64,000 nt of DNA, from the NCBI RefSeq assembly GCF_019737615.1, contig NZ_JAHKKS010000002.1:124001-188000 (forward strand), in the 5' to 3' direction. Numbering within the stretch: the first letter of the stretch is position 1; every line of letters begins with the position of its first letter. Shown here in pieces: positions 16,140 to 24,690 of this stretch. A program made the position numbers and the translations under genes. Below the pieces are notes generated by a model. The model made no database searches and was not told the origin of the DNA. It saw only the letters and a program-made list of their open reading frames with translations. This DNA is from Sphingobium xanthum. Its GTDB lineage: Bacteria > Pseudomonadota > Alphaproteobacteria > Sphingomonadales > Sphingomonadaceae.

Positions 16140-16826
16140 ATGGCCCGCCGCCACTCGCCCACCAATCTGTTCCGCGCCTTCTTCGTCCTGATCCTGCCGC
16201 TCGCCCTCGCCGCATGCGGCATCAACAGCGTCCCGACCGCCGAGGAGAATGCCAAGGCGAAGTGGGCGGATGTCGAGAGCAATTATCAGCGCCGCGCCGA
16301 TCTCGTGCCCAATCTGGTCGCGACGGTGAAGGCCGCCGCCGCGTCCGAGAGCCAGATCCTGACCGCCGTCACCAATGCGCGCGCCGCCGCAACCTCGATC
16401 AACATCACGACCGACGACCTGTCGGACCCCGCAACGTTCGAGAAATACCAGGCCGCGCAGAACCAGCTGACCCAGGCGCTGGGCCAGCTCCGCACGGTCG
16501 TCGAGAATTATCCCGACCTCAAGAGCCAGGCCAATTTCACGACGCTGATGGACCAGCTCGAAGGCACCGAAAACCAGATCAACGTGGCACGCATGCGCTA
16601 CAATGAGGCGGTGCAGGCCTATAACACGACGATCCGCACCTTCCCGGACATGATCGGCGCCAAGCTCGTCCACGGCGCCAAGCCGATGGTGCCTTTCAAG
16701 GCCGAATCTGGCGCCGCAACGGCGCCCAAGGTCGATTTCGGCGCGCCGGCCGCGCCTGCCGCCCAGCCGAGCGCCAATGACAATGCGCCGGCAGCGGCAC
16801 CGACGCCGGCGACCGGAACGAACTGA
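16140..16826 (+). CDS. lemA: LemA family lipoprotein
   Basis: A 228-residue LemA-type protein, an envelope helical-bundle family often found next to TPM-domain (YgcG-like) proteins as here. An N-terminal hydrophobic segment ends in a lipobox-like LALAACG (Cys26). The LemA core runs about residues 35-185 with WADVESNYQRRADLVPNLVATV, a near-invariant family motif, and ENQINVARMRYNEAVQAYNT. The C-terminal tail is Ala/Pro-rich. It starts at ATG 16140 after AGAGGAT. It is first in an apparent four-gene run LemA-TPM-TPM-NUDIX. Molecular role is not established for the family. Confidence 0.93.
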   Translation: MARRHSPTNLFRAFFVLILPLALAACGINSVPTAEENAKAKWADVESNYQRRADLVPNLVATVKAAAASESQILTAVTNARAAATSINITTDDLSDPATFEKYQAAQNQLTQALGQLRTVVENYPDLKSQANFTTLMDQLEGTENQINVARMRYNEAVQAYNTTIRTFPDMIGAKLVHGAKPMVPFKAESGAATAPKVDFGAPAAPAAQPSANDNAPAAAPTPATGTN

Positions 16827-16850
16827 CCGGAGACGGTTGGAGCTCGACCC

Positions 16851-17687
16851 GTGCGCCTTCTTTCCTGGTTGCTGGCATTGCTGGTGTTCGTCGGCGCACC
16901 GGCTCTGGCTGTCGAGTATCCACCGCCTCCCAATGGGCCGATCCTCGATCAGGCGGATCTGTTGCCGCCTGATCGCGAGGCCGCGCTCGACGCCCGGCTG
17001 CGCACCCTCACCACCCAGACCGGCAAATCCTTCGTCGTCGTCACCGTGCCGACGCTGCAGGACGAGACGATCGAGATCTACGCGGTCAAGCTGTTCGAGG
17101 CCTGGGGCATCGGCGGCAAGGAGAGCGATCAGGGCCTGCTCCTTCTCGTCGCGCCAAATGAACGAAAGGTCCGGATCGAGGTCGGCTATGGCCTGCACGG
17201 CTATGTGACGGACGGCCTCTCCGGCCGGATCATCCGCAACGAGATCACGCCACGCTTCAAGGCCGGCGACATGGCCGGCGGCATCGAGGCGGGCGCCAAT
17301 GCCCTGCTCGATCAACTGAGCCGCACGCCGCAGGACGCCAAGGCAGTGGCCGAGGCGGCCGATGCGGCGAGCCGACAGGGCAATGCCACGAAACCAGGCG
17401 ATGCCATCAAAGGGATCGTCATTGTCGTTGCGATCCTCCTGTTCATCTTCCTTTCGGCCGGCCGCGCGGCGATGCGCGGCGGTCGCCGCTTCCGGGATGG
17501 TGACGGCGGCGTCGGCCCGATCGTCATCTGGGCCGCCAGCGAGATACTGAGCGAAGCGCTGCGCGACGGTCGTCGCGGTGGCGGCGGCTGGGGCGGAGGC
17601 GACTGGGGCGGCGGCGGTGGAGGCGGCGGCTTTGGCGGTTTCGGCGGCGGCGGCTCTGGTGGTGGCGGCGCGAGCGGAGGCTGGTAG
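16851..17687 (+). CDS. TPM-domain membrane protein, YgcG-like
   Basis: A 278-residue exported protein with a signal peptide (about 1-20), a TPM domain (about 25-150: LDARLRTLTTQTGKSFVVVTVPTL, EVGYGLHGYVTDGLSGRII), a membrane helix near 188-206 and a Gly-rich tail ending GGASGGW, the usual YgcG layout. The start is a GTG at 16851. It follows the LemA gene by 24 bases and abuts the next gene (TAG then ATG). LemA and TPM proteins are commonly linked in bacteria and thought to act together in the envelope; the biochemical role here is inference. Confidence 0.9.
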   Translation: MRLLSWLLALLVFVGAPALAVEYPPPPNGPILDQADLLPPDREAALDARLRTLTTQTGKSFVVVTVPTLQDETIEIYAVKLFEAWGIGGKESDQGLLLLVAPNERKVRIEVGYGLHGYVTDGLSGRIIRNEITPRFKAGDMAGGIEAGANALLDQLSRTPQDAKAVAEAADAASRQGNATKPGDAIKGIVIVVAILLFIFLSAGRAAMRGGRRFRDGDGGVGPIVIWAASEILSEALRDGRRGGGGWGGGDWGGGGGGGGFGGFGGGGSGGGGASGGW

Positions 17688-18371
17688 ATGGCGCAGCGTT
17701 TCTCGATGTCCGAGGAAGATCACCTGATCGTTACGCAGGCCGTGGCGAGGGCGGAGGAGCATACCGATGCCGAAATCGTCACGATCGTCGCGCGCCGATC
17801 CGATGCCTATCATGACGTCGGCCTGCACTGGGCGATCCTGAGCGCTTTCCTCGTCCTCGGCATCGCGGCCGCCTTCCCCGACTATTATCAGGAAGCGATC
17901 ATCTGGCTGACGGGCGGGTGGAGCCACGAGTTGCCGGTGCAGACCCTGCTCCTCTTCCTGCTGGGCAACATGTTGCTCAAGTTTCTGGCGGTGCGGTATC
18001 TGCTGGCCATAACGGCGTTGCGGATGTGGTTCACACCGGGATCGACCAAGTCGCGCCGCGTGCGCCGCAAGGCACTTCAGCTCTTCCGCACCGCCGCCGA
18101 GTCCCGCACAGCCCGTCTCACCGGCATGCTGCTCTATCTCTCGCTCGACGAGCATCGCGCCGAGATCGTCGCGGACGAAGCGATCGCCTCGAAAGTGCCG
18201 CCGGAAGTCTGGGGCGAAGCGATGGCCGCCCTGATCGGCGAAGTGCGCGAAGGCCGCATCGCGCAAGGCATGGCGCTGGCCATCGAAAAGGCCGGCATCG
18301 TCCTTGCCGAGCATTGCCCGCGCAGCAGCACCAATCCGAATGAGCTGCCCGACCGATTGATCGAATTGTGA
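17688..18371 (+). CDS. Second TPM-domain membrane protein
   Basis: A 227-residue protein without a signal peptide. An N-terminal segment (SMSEEDHLIVTQAVARAEEHTDAEIVTIVARRSD) is followed by two membrane helices (about 46-64 and 84-102) and then a basic stretch and a TPM-like C-terminal region (RLTGMLLYLSLDEHRAEIVADEAIASKV). It starts directly after the upstream TAG stop, and its own stop overlaps the NUDIX start as GTGA. The combination of one Gly-rich and one two-helix TPM protein behind LemA is a recurring alphaproteobacterial arrangement. Confidence 0.87.
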   Translation: MAQRFSMSEEDHLIVTQAVARAEEHTDAEIVTIVARRSDAYHDVGLHWAILSAFLVLGIAAAFPDYYQEAIIWLTGGWSHELPVQTLLLFLLGNMLLKFLAVRYLLAITALRMWFTPGSTKSRRVRRKALQLFRTAAESRTARLTGMLLYLSLDEHRAEIVADEAIASKVPPEVWGEAMAALIGEVREGRIAQGMALAIEKAGIVLAEHCPRSSTNPNELPDRLIEL

Positions 18372-18922
18372 GCGACGCAAGCCCGGAAGACGAACTCCGC
18401 TTCCCCGAGGAAGTGATGTGGGAAGGCCGCTTCATCACCGCCAAACGGCGCGGCCGCTGGGAATATGTGGGCCGTGCACGCGGCATCAGCGCGGCAGTCA
18501 TCCTCGCCATCGAGGAAGCGCCGGACGGGCGCCATGTCATTCTGGTCGATCAGTACCGCGTGCCGCTGGAGCGCCGCTGCATCGAGCTGCCGGCCGGTCT
18601 TGTGGGCGACGACACGGCCGGCGAAGACCCCGCCCTCGCCGCCGCGCGCGAACTGGAGGAAGAGACCGGCTATCATGCCGGGCAGATGGTCAATCTCGGC
18701 CACTATTGGAGCTCGCCGGGCATGGTCTCGGAAAGCTTCACCCTGTTTCGCGCCCTCAACCTCGTGAAAGTCGCGGACGGCGGCGGCGTGCCTGGCGAGG
18801 ACATCCGCGTCCACCGCGTGCCGCTCGATGGCCTCGCCGACTGGATCGCGGCGCGGCGGGATGAGGGCTATGCCGTGGACGTCAAGCTGCTGACCTTGCT
18901 GGGACCGGCGCTCATCGCCTGA
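18368..18922 (+). CDS. NUDIX hydrolase, ADP-ribose pyrophosphatase type
   Basis: A 184-residue hydrolase of nucleoside diphosphates linked to another moiety. The full NUDIX box is visible (G-x5-E-x7-REL-x-EE-x-GY, from GDDTAGED to EETGY, about residues 78-100). VILVDQYRVPLERRCIELPAGLVG and a downstream WSSPGMVSESFTLF match the ADP-ribose/NudF-type subgroup. It begins with GTG at 18368, overlapping the preceding stop by four bases. Substrate preference is a family-level guess. Confidence 0.9.
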   Translation: MSDASPEDELRFPEEVMWEGRFITAKRRGRWEYVGRARGISAAVILAIEEAPDGRHVILVDQYRVPLERRCIELPAGLVGDDTAGEDPALAAARELEEETGYHAGQMVNLGHYWSSPGMVSESFTLFRALNLVKVADGGGVPGEDIRVHRVPLDGLADWIAARRDEGYAVDVKLLTLLGPALIA

Positions 18923-19034
18923 CAGTCTGTCCCTCGCCGGACCTGCGCCGTCAGATCCGTTGCGCTCCTTGCCGTCCTCTCCTAACGGATCCCCGAAGCC
19001 GAAGGCCGGCAAAGTCAACGATCACAGGCAGAGC

Positions 19035-19679
19035 ATGACCCGAGTCGCCATCAAGATTTGCGGACTGACCACGATCGAGACGATCGACGCGGCCGTGCGC
19101 GCGGGCGCGAGCCATGTGGGCCTCAACTATTTCCCGAAGAGCCCTCGTTATCTCAGCCCCGATCGGGTCGGGATCATCGCGCCGCGCATACCGGCGCATG
19201 TGAAGCGGGTCGGCGTTCTGGTCGATCCCGACGACAACCTCCTCGACGCGCTCATCGTGGCCGGTGGCCTGCAGGTCGTCCAGCTCCACGGCCAGGAAGC
19301 GCCGGGCCGGGTCGCGGCGATCCGCCAACGCACAGGTCTGGAAGTCTGGAAAGCGATTTCGGTCAAGACCGCCGCCGATCTAGCGGCCGGCGGCGCTTAT
19401 GCCGGCGCGGCCGACCTGCTGCTCTACGATGCCAAGACACCGGACGGCGCCGCGCTGCCGGGCGGCATGGGCATGCGGTTCGACTGGAGCCTGCTCGCCG
19501 GCCATCGCGCTTCCGGGCCATGGGGCCTGTCCGGCGGTCTCGATCCTGAAAATGTCGCCGAGGCGATCCGCATCACCGGCGCCCCGCTGGTCGACGTTTC
19601 CTCCGGTGTCGAAAGCGCGCCGGGCGTCAAGGATGTGGACAAGATCGCGGCCTTCTGCAAAGCGGTTTCGCAATGTTGA
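19035..19679 (+). CDS. trpF: Phosphoribosylanthranilate isomerase TrpF
   Basis: Catalyses the Amadori rearrangement of phosphoribosylanthranilate in tryptophan synthesis. The (beta/alpha)8 enzyme is 214 residues from ATG 19035. The catalytic Cys lies in VAIKICGLT (residues 4-12), the general-acid Asp in YDAKTPDG, and the phosphate-binding end in GLSGGLDPENV and DVSSGVESAPGVKD. The frame is open 25 codons upstream, but that stretch lacks family similarity. First gene of the trpF-trpB-ORF-trpA-accD-folC cluster; 102 bases separate it from trpB. Confidence 0.96.
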   Translation: MTRVAIKICGLTTIETIDAAVRAGASHVGLNYFPKSPRYLSPDRVGIIAPRIPAHVKRVGVLVDPDDNLLDALIVAGGLQVVQLHGQEAPGRVAAIRQRTGLEVWKAISVKTAADLAAGGAYAGAADLLLYDAKTPDGAALPGGMGMRFDWSLLAGHRASGPWGLSGGLDPENVAEAIRITGAPLVDVSSGVESAPGVKDVDKIAAFCKAVSQC

Positions 19680-19781
19680 CCATGAACGGCCATGTCGAGC
19701 GCATCGAAGGACGATGGCGCTGATCGCTTCAGGAGCTTGGCTCCAGGCGAACGGACCCATACATCCCGGAAAGACACGATC

Positions 19782-21026
19782 ATGACTGCTGCGACCATTT
19801 TACCCAACAGCTTGCGTTCCCTGCCCGACGAGCGCGGCCATTTCGGCCAGTTCGGCGGACGCTACGTCGCCGAGACGCTCATGCCGCTGATCCTCGATCT
19901 CGAGCGGGAATATCGCGCGGCGAAGCAGGACCCGGCATTCAAGGCCGAGTTCGACGGGCTCATGACCCATTATGTCGGCCGCCCCTCCCCGCTTTATTAT
20001 GCCGAGCGGCTGACGGCCTATTATCGCGCAAAAGCCCCCGCCGGCATGGGCGCGAAGATCTACTTCAAGCGCGAAGAGCTCAATCACACCGGCGCGCACA
20101 AGATCAACAATTGCATCGGCCAGATCCTGCTCGCCATCCGCATGGGCAAGACGCGGATCATCGCCGAGACCGGCGCCGGCCAGCATGGCGTCGCCACCGC
20201 GACGGTCTGCGCGCGCTTCGGTCTGCCCTGCACCATCTTCATGGGCGCCAAGGATATCGAGCGGCAGCAGCCGAACGTGTTCCGCATGAAACTGCTCGGC
20301 GCGGAAGTCCGCCCCGTCACCAGCGGCTCGCAAAGCCTCAAGGACGCAATGAACGAGGCCCTGCGCGACTGGGTCGCGACCGTTCACGACACCTTCTACA
20401 TCATCGGCACCGCTGCCGGCCCGCATCCCTATCCGGAGCTGGTCCGCGATTTCCAGAGCGTCATCGGCACGGAAACCCGCGAGCAGATCCTGAAAGCGGA
20501 AGGCCGCCTGCCCGATCTGCTGATCGCGGCGGTCGGCGGCGGCTCCAACGCCATCGGCCTGTTCCATCCCTTCCTCGACGATACCGATGTCGCCATGATC
20601 GGCACCGAGGCGGCCGGCCACGGCATCGATACGGACAAGCACGCCGCCAGCCTCACCGGCGGCAAGCCCGGCATCCTCCACGGCAACAAGACCTATTTGC
20701 TGCAGGACGAGGACGGCCAGATCACCGAGGCGCACTCGATCTCGGCGGGCCTCGATTATCCCGGCATCGGCCCGGAGCATAGCTGGCTGCACGAGAGCGG
20801 CCGCGTCGAGTATCTGCCGGTGACGGACCGCGAAGCGCTCGATGCCTTCCAGCTCTGCTCGCTCCAGGAAGGTATCATCCCCGCGCTGGAAAGCGCGCAC
20901 GCGCTCGCCGCTCTGGAGACCAAGGCACAGCAACTGCGCGAGGATCAGATCATCGTCGTCAATGTCTCCGGCCGCGGCGACAAGGACATCTACACCGTGG
21001 CTTCGGCGATGGGAGCGACGATATGA
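19782..21026 (+). CDS. trpB: Tryptophan synthase beta subunit
   Basis: PLP-dependent subunit that condenses indole with serine, 414 residues. The PLP lysine is Lys107 in HTGAHKINN; the phosphate-binding GGGSNAIG and the [12 protein letters not shown] start are present. The ATG at 19782 is chosen because homology begins there, though its Shine-Dalgarno site is weak. The stop overlaps the start of a 67-codon membrane ORF (ATGA) rather than trpA, which is unusual since TrpA and TrpB form a complex and their genes are normally adjacent. Confidence 0.97.
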   Translation: MTAATILPNSLRSLPDERGHFGQFGGRYVAETLMPLILDLEREYRAAKQDPAFKAEFDGLMTHYVGRPSPLYYAERLTAYYRAKAPAGMGAKIYFKREELNHTGAHKINNCIGQILLAIRMGKTRIIAETGAGQHGVATATVCARFGLPCTIFMGAKDIERQQPNVFRMKLLGAEVRPVTSGSQSLKDAMNEALRDWVATVHDTFYIIGTAAGPHPYPELVRDFQSVIGTETREQILKAEGRLPDLLIAAVGGGSNAIGLFHPFLDDTDVAMIGTEAAGHGIDTDKHAASLTGGKPGILHGNKTYLLQDEDGQITEAHSISAGLDYPGIGPEHSWLHESGRVEYLPVTDREALDAFQLCSLQEGIIPALESAHALAALETKAQQLREDQIIVVNVSGRGDKDIYTVASAMGATI

Positions 21027-21226
21027 CGCTTAATCCCATTCGCGGCGCGAAATTCGGCGCTGGTAGCGCCGTATGCTTTGCGGCGGTGGTGCCAATCAAC
21101 AACCTCATACGCCACGAAGAGACCAATTGGAGCACCGTTCTGCTTGGCTCCATTTTCGTTTTCTTCGTCTTTGGATTGGTTCGCGCCTTGACGGACAAAG
21201 TGGGAGGCGACTTTGGTGACTCTTAA
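21023..21226 (+). CDS. Small two-helix membrane protein inserted between trpB and trpA
   Basis: A 67-residue ORF, unrecognised. Its ATG overlaps the trpB stop (ATGA) and its end overlaps the trpA start by 11-14 bases, so it is translationally nested in the operon. Two hydrophobic segments (about residues 12-30, [18 protein letters not shown]; and 38-57, [20 protein letters not shown]) suggest a hairpin in the inner membrane, with a short acidic tail. GGGAGG near its end supplies the trpA ribosome site. Its base usage is less GC-biased than trpB and trpA. It may be a recent addition or a lineage-specific small protein; function unknown. Confidence 0.68.
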   Translation: MTLNPIRGAKFGAGSAVCFAAVVPINNLIRHEETNWSTVLLGSIFVFFVFGLVRALTDKVGGDFGDS

Positions 21227-22031
21227 CCGCCTCCCCTCCGCTTTCGCCCGCGCCGCCGAGGAAGGCCGCGCCGCGCTCGTCACCTTCGTCACCGGCGGTG
21301 ACCCCTCGCCCGCGGACACCGATGCGGTCCTAGACGCCCTCGTCGAGGGCGGCGCCGACGTGATCGAGCTTGGCATGCCGTTCACCGATCCGATAGCCGA
21401 TGGCCCCGCCATCCAGGCCGCGAACCTGCGCGCGCTCGACGCGGGGATCAGCACGGCCGGCATTTTCGGCATCGCTTCTGCCTTCCGTAAGCGCCATCCG
21501 CACGTGCCGCTGGTCCTCATGGGCTATGCCAATCCCATGACCATCCGCGGTGCGGACTGGTTTGCGGAAGAGTGCAAGAGCGCCGGAGTCGATGGCGTCA
21601 TCTGCGTCGATATCCCGCCCGAGGAGGATGACCAGCTCGGCCCGGCGCTGCGCAAGGCCGAGGTGAGCCTCATCCGCCTCGCCACGCCGACCACGGACGC
21701 TGCCCGGCTACCCGCCGTGCTCGAAGGCGCTTCCGGCTTCCTCTATTATGTGTCCGTCGCCGGCATCACGGGTCTGCAGCAGGCGGCGCAGGACAGCATC
21801 GACGCCGCCGTCGCCAAGCTGAAGGCCGCGACCGATCTGCCGGTCGTCGTCGGCTTCGGCGTGCGCACGCCCGAGCAGGCCGCCGCCATCGGCAGCGTCG
21901 CGCATGGCGTCGTCGTCGGCTCGGCCATCGTCGAGCTGGTCGGCAAGCACGGCACGCAGGCCGCAGGCCCGGTGCGCGACTATGTCGCGTCCCTGCGCGC
22001 CGCCCTGAACGCAAAGGAGAAAGCCGCATGA
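21216..22031 (+). CDS. trpA: Tryptophan synthase alpha subunit
   Basis: Cleaves indole-3-glycerol phosphate to indole and glyceraldehyde-3-phosphate, 271 residues as a TIM barrel. The catalytic Glu and Asp sit in [19 protein letters not shown]. The phosphate-binding [10 protein letters not shown] and GSAIV are present. GGGAGG precedes a GTG at 21216 by 8 bases; a TTG at 21213 is the alternative. The stop overlaps the accD start as ATGA. Translation is probably coupled to the small ORF immediately upstream. Confidence 0.96.
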   Translation: MTLNRLPSAFARAAEEGRAALVTFVTGGDPSPADTDAVLDALVEGGADVIELGMPFTDPIADGPAIQAANLRALDAGISTAGIFGIASAFRKRHPHVPLVLMGYANPMTIRGADWFAEECKSAGVDGVICVDIPPEEDDQLGPALRKAEVSLIRLATPTTDAARLPAVLEGASGFLYYVSVAGITGLQQAAQDSIDAAVAKLKAATDLPVVVGFGVRTPEQAAAIGSVAHGVVVGSAIVELVGKHGTQAAGPVRDYVASLRAALNAKEKAA

Positions 22032-22882
22032 GCTGGCTGAACCGCGTCCGCAACGCGATCCCCTTCATCGCCAAGAAGGCCGACACGCCCGACAATCTCT
22101 GGCAGAAATGCCCGAGCTGCGGGCAGATGATCTTCCAGAAGGAATGGGACGAGAATCTGAGCGTCTGCCCGCGCTGCGAGCATCATGGCCGCATCGGCCC
22201 GAAGGCGCGCTTCTCGCACATCTTCGACGAAGGCACGCTGAAGCTCCTACCGACGCCCGTCGTCAAGGAAGATCCGCTGAAATTCCGGGACTCCAAGCGC
22301 TATACGGATCGCCTGAAAGCGGCCCGCGCCGCCACCACCGAGCAGGATGCGCTGCTCAATGGCATCGGCAAGATCGAGGGCCAGCAGGCCGTCGTCGGCG
22401 TACAGGATTTCGCCTTCATGGGCGGCTCGATGGGCACGGCGGTCGGCGCGGCCTTCGTCGCGGGCGTCAAGGAAGCGATCAAGCGGCGCTGCCCCTATAT
22501 CGTGTTCACCGCCGCGGGCGGCGCGCGCATGCAGGAGGGTATCCTCTCGCTCATGCAGATGCCCCGCGCGACCGTTGCCATCCAGCAGCTGCGCGCGGCC
22601 GGCCAGCCCTATATCGTCGTTCTGACCGATCCCACGACCGGCGGCGTCACGGCGAGCTATGCGATGCTGGGCGACATCCAGATCGCCGAGCCCAATGCGC
22701 TGATCGCCTTCGCCGGCGCCCGCGTCATCGAGAACACGATCCGCGAGAAGCTGCCCGAAGGCTTCCAGCGCGCCGAATATCTGCTGGAGCATGGCATGAT
22801 CGACATGGTCGTGCATCGCAAGGAGCTGAAGCCGATGCTCGCCAAGACCATCGGTTATCTCTCCGGCGCCAAGGCCGCCTGA
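22028..22882 (+). CDS. accD: Acetyl-CoA carboxylase carboxyltransferase beta subunit
   Basis: Transfers the carboxyl from biotin to acetyl-CoA with AccA, making malonyl-CoA, 284 residues. The N-terminal zinc ribbon is intact (Cys28, Cys31, Cys47, Cys50: KCPSC and VCPRC). The carboxyltransferase core shows [28 protein letters not shown] and [12 protein letters not shown]. It overlaps trpA by four bases; folC starts 18 bases after its stop. The trpA-accD-folC order is a known alphaproteobacterial arrangement. Confidence 0.97.
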   Translation: MSWLNRVRNAIPFIAKKADTPDNLWQKCPSCGQMIFQKEWDENLSVCPRCEHHGRIGPKARFSHIFDEGTLKLLPTPVVKEDPLKFRDSKRYTDRLKAARAATTEQDALLNGIGKIEGQQAVVGVQDFAFMGGSMGTAVGAAFVAGVKEAIKRRCPYIVFTAAGGARMQEGILSLMQMPRATVAIQQLRAAGQPYIVVLTDPTTGGVTASYAMLGDIQIAEPNALIAFAGARVIENTIREKLPEGFQRAEYLLEHGMIDMVVHRKELKPMLAKTIGYLSGAKAA

Positions 22883-22900
22883 TCCACCGCGCGCCCTGAC

Positions 22901-24247
22901 ATGGCCGACCACGCCGTTTCCGATCATCCCGCCGTGCAGGCCCAGCTCGACCGGCTGATGGCGCTCTCGCCCGGCCGCGACGTGCTCGGGCTGGAGCGCA
23001 TTTCCGAGCTGATGGTGCGCCTCGGCAATCCGCATCTCTCCCTGCCGCCGGTCTTCCACGTCGCCGGCACCAACGGCAAGGGATCGACCTGCGCCTATCT
23101 GCGCGCGGCGCTGGAAGCGGATGGCCGCACCGTCCATGTCTTCACTTCGCCGCATCTGGTGCGCTTCAACGAGCGGATCCGCATCGCGGGAACCCTGATC
23201 AGCGACGACATGCTGGCCCGCGCGCTGGAAGAAGTGCTGGATATCGGCGGCGATCTCAACGCCAGCTTCTTCGAGATCACGACCGCCGCCGCCTTCATGC
23301 TGTTCTCGACCGTCCCGGCCGATGCCTGCGTGATCGAGGTAGGGCTCGGCGGGCGGCTCGACGCGACCAATGTGCTGACCAGCCCGGCCGCCTGCGGCAT
23401 CGCCTCGCTCGCCATCGATCATGAAGGCTTCCTGCTCGCGCCCGAGGACAATGTCCCGACCGAGCCGCTGAACCGCATCGCCTTCGAGAAGGCCGGCATC
23501 GCCAAGCCGGGCGCCGCCCTCGTCACCCAGCGCTATCCCGGTCCGATGATGGCCACGATCGCGCGCGTCGCGGGCAAGGCGAAAGCGCCGTTCCAGCCGC
23601 GCGGCGAGAGCTGGGACATCGTCGAATATCAGGGCACGCTCCATTATCGCGATGCCCATGGCAAGCTGGAGCTGCCTTTGCCCCGCCTCGCCGGTGCGCA
23701 TCAGATCGGCAATCTCGGCTTGGCCATCGCCATGCTGCGGTCACAGGAAGTACTTCCCGTCAGCGATGCCGCCCTGCGCGCTGCGCCGCTCTGGGCACAA
23801 TGGCCCGCCCGCATGCAGCGCCTCGAGGGCGGCCCGCTCAACGACATGCTTCCCCAGCGCGTGCTGATGCTCGACGGCGGCCATAATCCCGACGCCGGGC
23901 AAGCGCTCGCCAAGGCCCTGGCCGATGGCGGCCTCGCGGAAGACGGCATCGATCTCGTCACCGGCATGCTCGCCAACAAGGATGTGCGCGGCTTCCTGGA
24001 GCCGCTCCGCCCCCTGATCCGCTCAATCCGCTCGCTCCCCGTCCCCGGCCACGAGCATCACGGCCCCGAGGTCTTCGCGACCCTCGCCGAGGAATGGGGC
24101 CTGCCGCACAAAGCCTTCGACACGATCCGCGATGCCCTTGCCGACCTCGCGGCAGAGACGGAAGTACCGGATCGCACGGTCCTGATCGCCGGCACGCTCT
24201 ACTTGGCAGGACAGGTCCTCACCGCAAACGACCAGCCTCCAGTCTAG
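22901..24247 (+). CDS. folC: Bifunctional dihydrofolate synthase / folylpolyglutamate synthase
   Basis: Adds glutamate to dihydropteroate and to folates, 448 residues of the Mur-ligase fold. The P-loop VAGTNGKGST lies at residues 54-63, the folate-binding loop TSPHLVRFNERI follows, and EVGLGGRLDATN and the C-terminal domain with LDGGHNPDAG are present. It closes the trp/accD/folC cluster. Its stop overlaps the convergent DUF559 gene by four bases, within a few bases of an inverted repeat. Confidence 0.96.
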   Translation: MADHAVSDHPAVQAQLDRLMALSPGRDVLGLERISELMVRLGNPHLSLPPVFHVAGTNGKGSTCAYLRAALEADGRTVHVFTSPHLVRFNERIRIAGTLISDDMLARALEEVLDIGGDLNASFFEITTAAAFMLFSTVPADACVIEVGLGGRLDATNVLTSPAACGIASLAIDHEGFLLAPEDNVPTEPLNRIAFEKAGIAKPGAALVTQRYPGPMMATIARVAGKAKAPFQPRGESWDIVEYQGTLHYRDAHGKLELPLPRLAGAHQIGNLGLAIAMLRSQEVLPVSDAALRAAPLWAQWPARMQRLEGGPLNDMLPQRVLMLDGGHNPDAGQALAKALADGGLAEDGIDLVTGMLANKDVRGFLEPLRPLIRSIRSLPVPGHEHHGPEVFATLAEEWGLPHKAFDTIRDALADLAAETEVPDRTVLIAGTLYLAGQVLTANDQPPV

Positions 24248-24690
24248 ACCACCCTACTCCCTCCCCCCTCGGGGGGAGGGTTGGGGAGAGGGGGAAGCGC
24301 CAACGCCTCCCCAATCACCAACAAGACCCCCTCAATATTCCCCATCACCTCTGCGTTCGAAAACCGAAGCAAGCGATAGCCAAGCGATCCCAGAAAATCC
24401 GTCCGAGCGGCATCATAGACCTCCCGATCGCCATGCGTGTCGCCATCGATCTCGATGACGAGCTTCAGCGACTTTGACACAAAGTCGACGATGTAAGGCG
24501 CAATGACGCTCTGCCGCGTAAACTGCATCCCTGCGAACCGGTTGGCACGAAGCGCAAGCCACATGCACTGCTCAGCCGGCGTCGGATTTGCCCGCATCGC
24601 ACGAGCGCGCTCCTTCAACACTGCGTCGAGACGCAAGCTTGATCCCCCCTCTCCCAACCCTCTCCCCGAGGGGAGAGGGCTATCAGTCAT
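24244..24690 (-). CDS. DUF559 (Vsr-like endonuclease-fold) protein bounded by inverted repeats
   Basis: A 148-residue DUF559 protein of the restriction-endonuclease/Vsr-like fold. The core (about 25-125) has NPTPAEQCMWLALRANRFAG, YIVDFVSKSLKLVIEIDGDTH and YRLLRFSNAEVMGNIEGVL. IEIDGDTH with the preceding Asp is the putative metal site. Function is unproven for the family. The N-terminal residues SPLPSGRGLGEGG and C-terminal LPPLPNPPPEGGG are translated from inverted copies of the same intergenic repeat. The ATG at 24690 overlaps the ampG stop by eight bases; translation could also begin at the Met of MRANPT, trimming repeat-derived residues. Confidence 0.8.
   Translation of the reverse strand: MTDSPLPSGRGLGEGGSSLRLDAVLKERARAMRANPTPAEQCMWLALRANRFAGMQFTRQSVIAPYIVDFVSKSLKLVIEIDGDTHGDREVYDAARTDFLGSLGYRLLRFSNAEVMGNIEGVLLVIGEALALPPLPNPPPEGGGSRVV
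24259..24294 (+). repeat. Palindromic intergenic repeat, left copy
   Basis: A self-complementary GGGG/CCCC-rich hairpin (CCCTC-CCCCTCGGGGG-GAGGG) followed by TTGGGGAGAGGG. It matches, in inverted orientation and with few differences, the copy at 24645-24679. It encodes the C-terminal residues of the DUF559 ORF. Confidence 0.75.
24645..24679 (-). repeat. Palindromic intergenic repeat, right copy
   Basis: Inverted partner of the 24259-24294 element, differing mainly by C/T and G/A changes in the stem. It encodes the N-terminal SPLPSGRGLGEGG of the DUF559 ORF and lies just past the ampG stop. Confidence 0.75.

Noticed and set aside
17560..17687. Gly-rich GGCGGC repeats as a repeat element
   Set aside because: They are the in-frame glycine tail typical of YgcG-type TPM proteins.
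16053..18380. A 775-codon minus-strand open frame
   Set aside because: Shadow of LemA and the two TPM genes, which have clear family motifs on the plus strand.
19680..19781. Longer trpB start at 19692
   Set aside because: The added 30 residues lack similarity to TrpB and the known family start matches the ATG at 19782.
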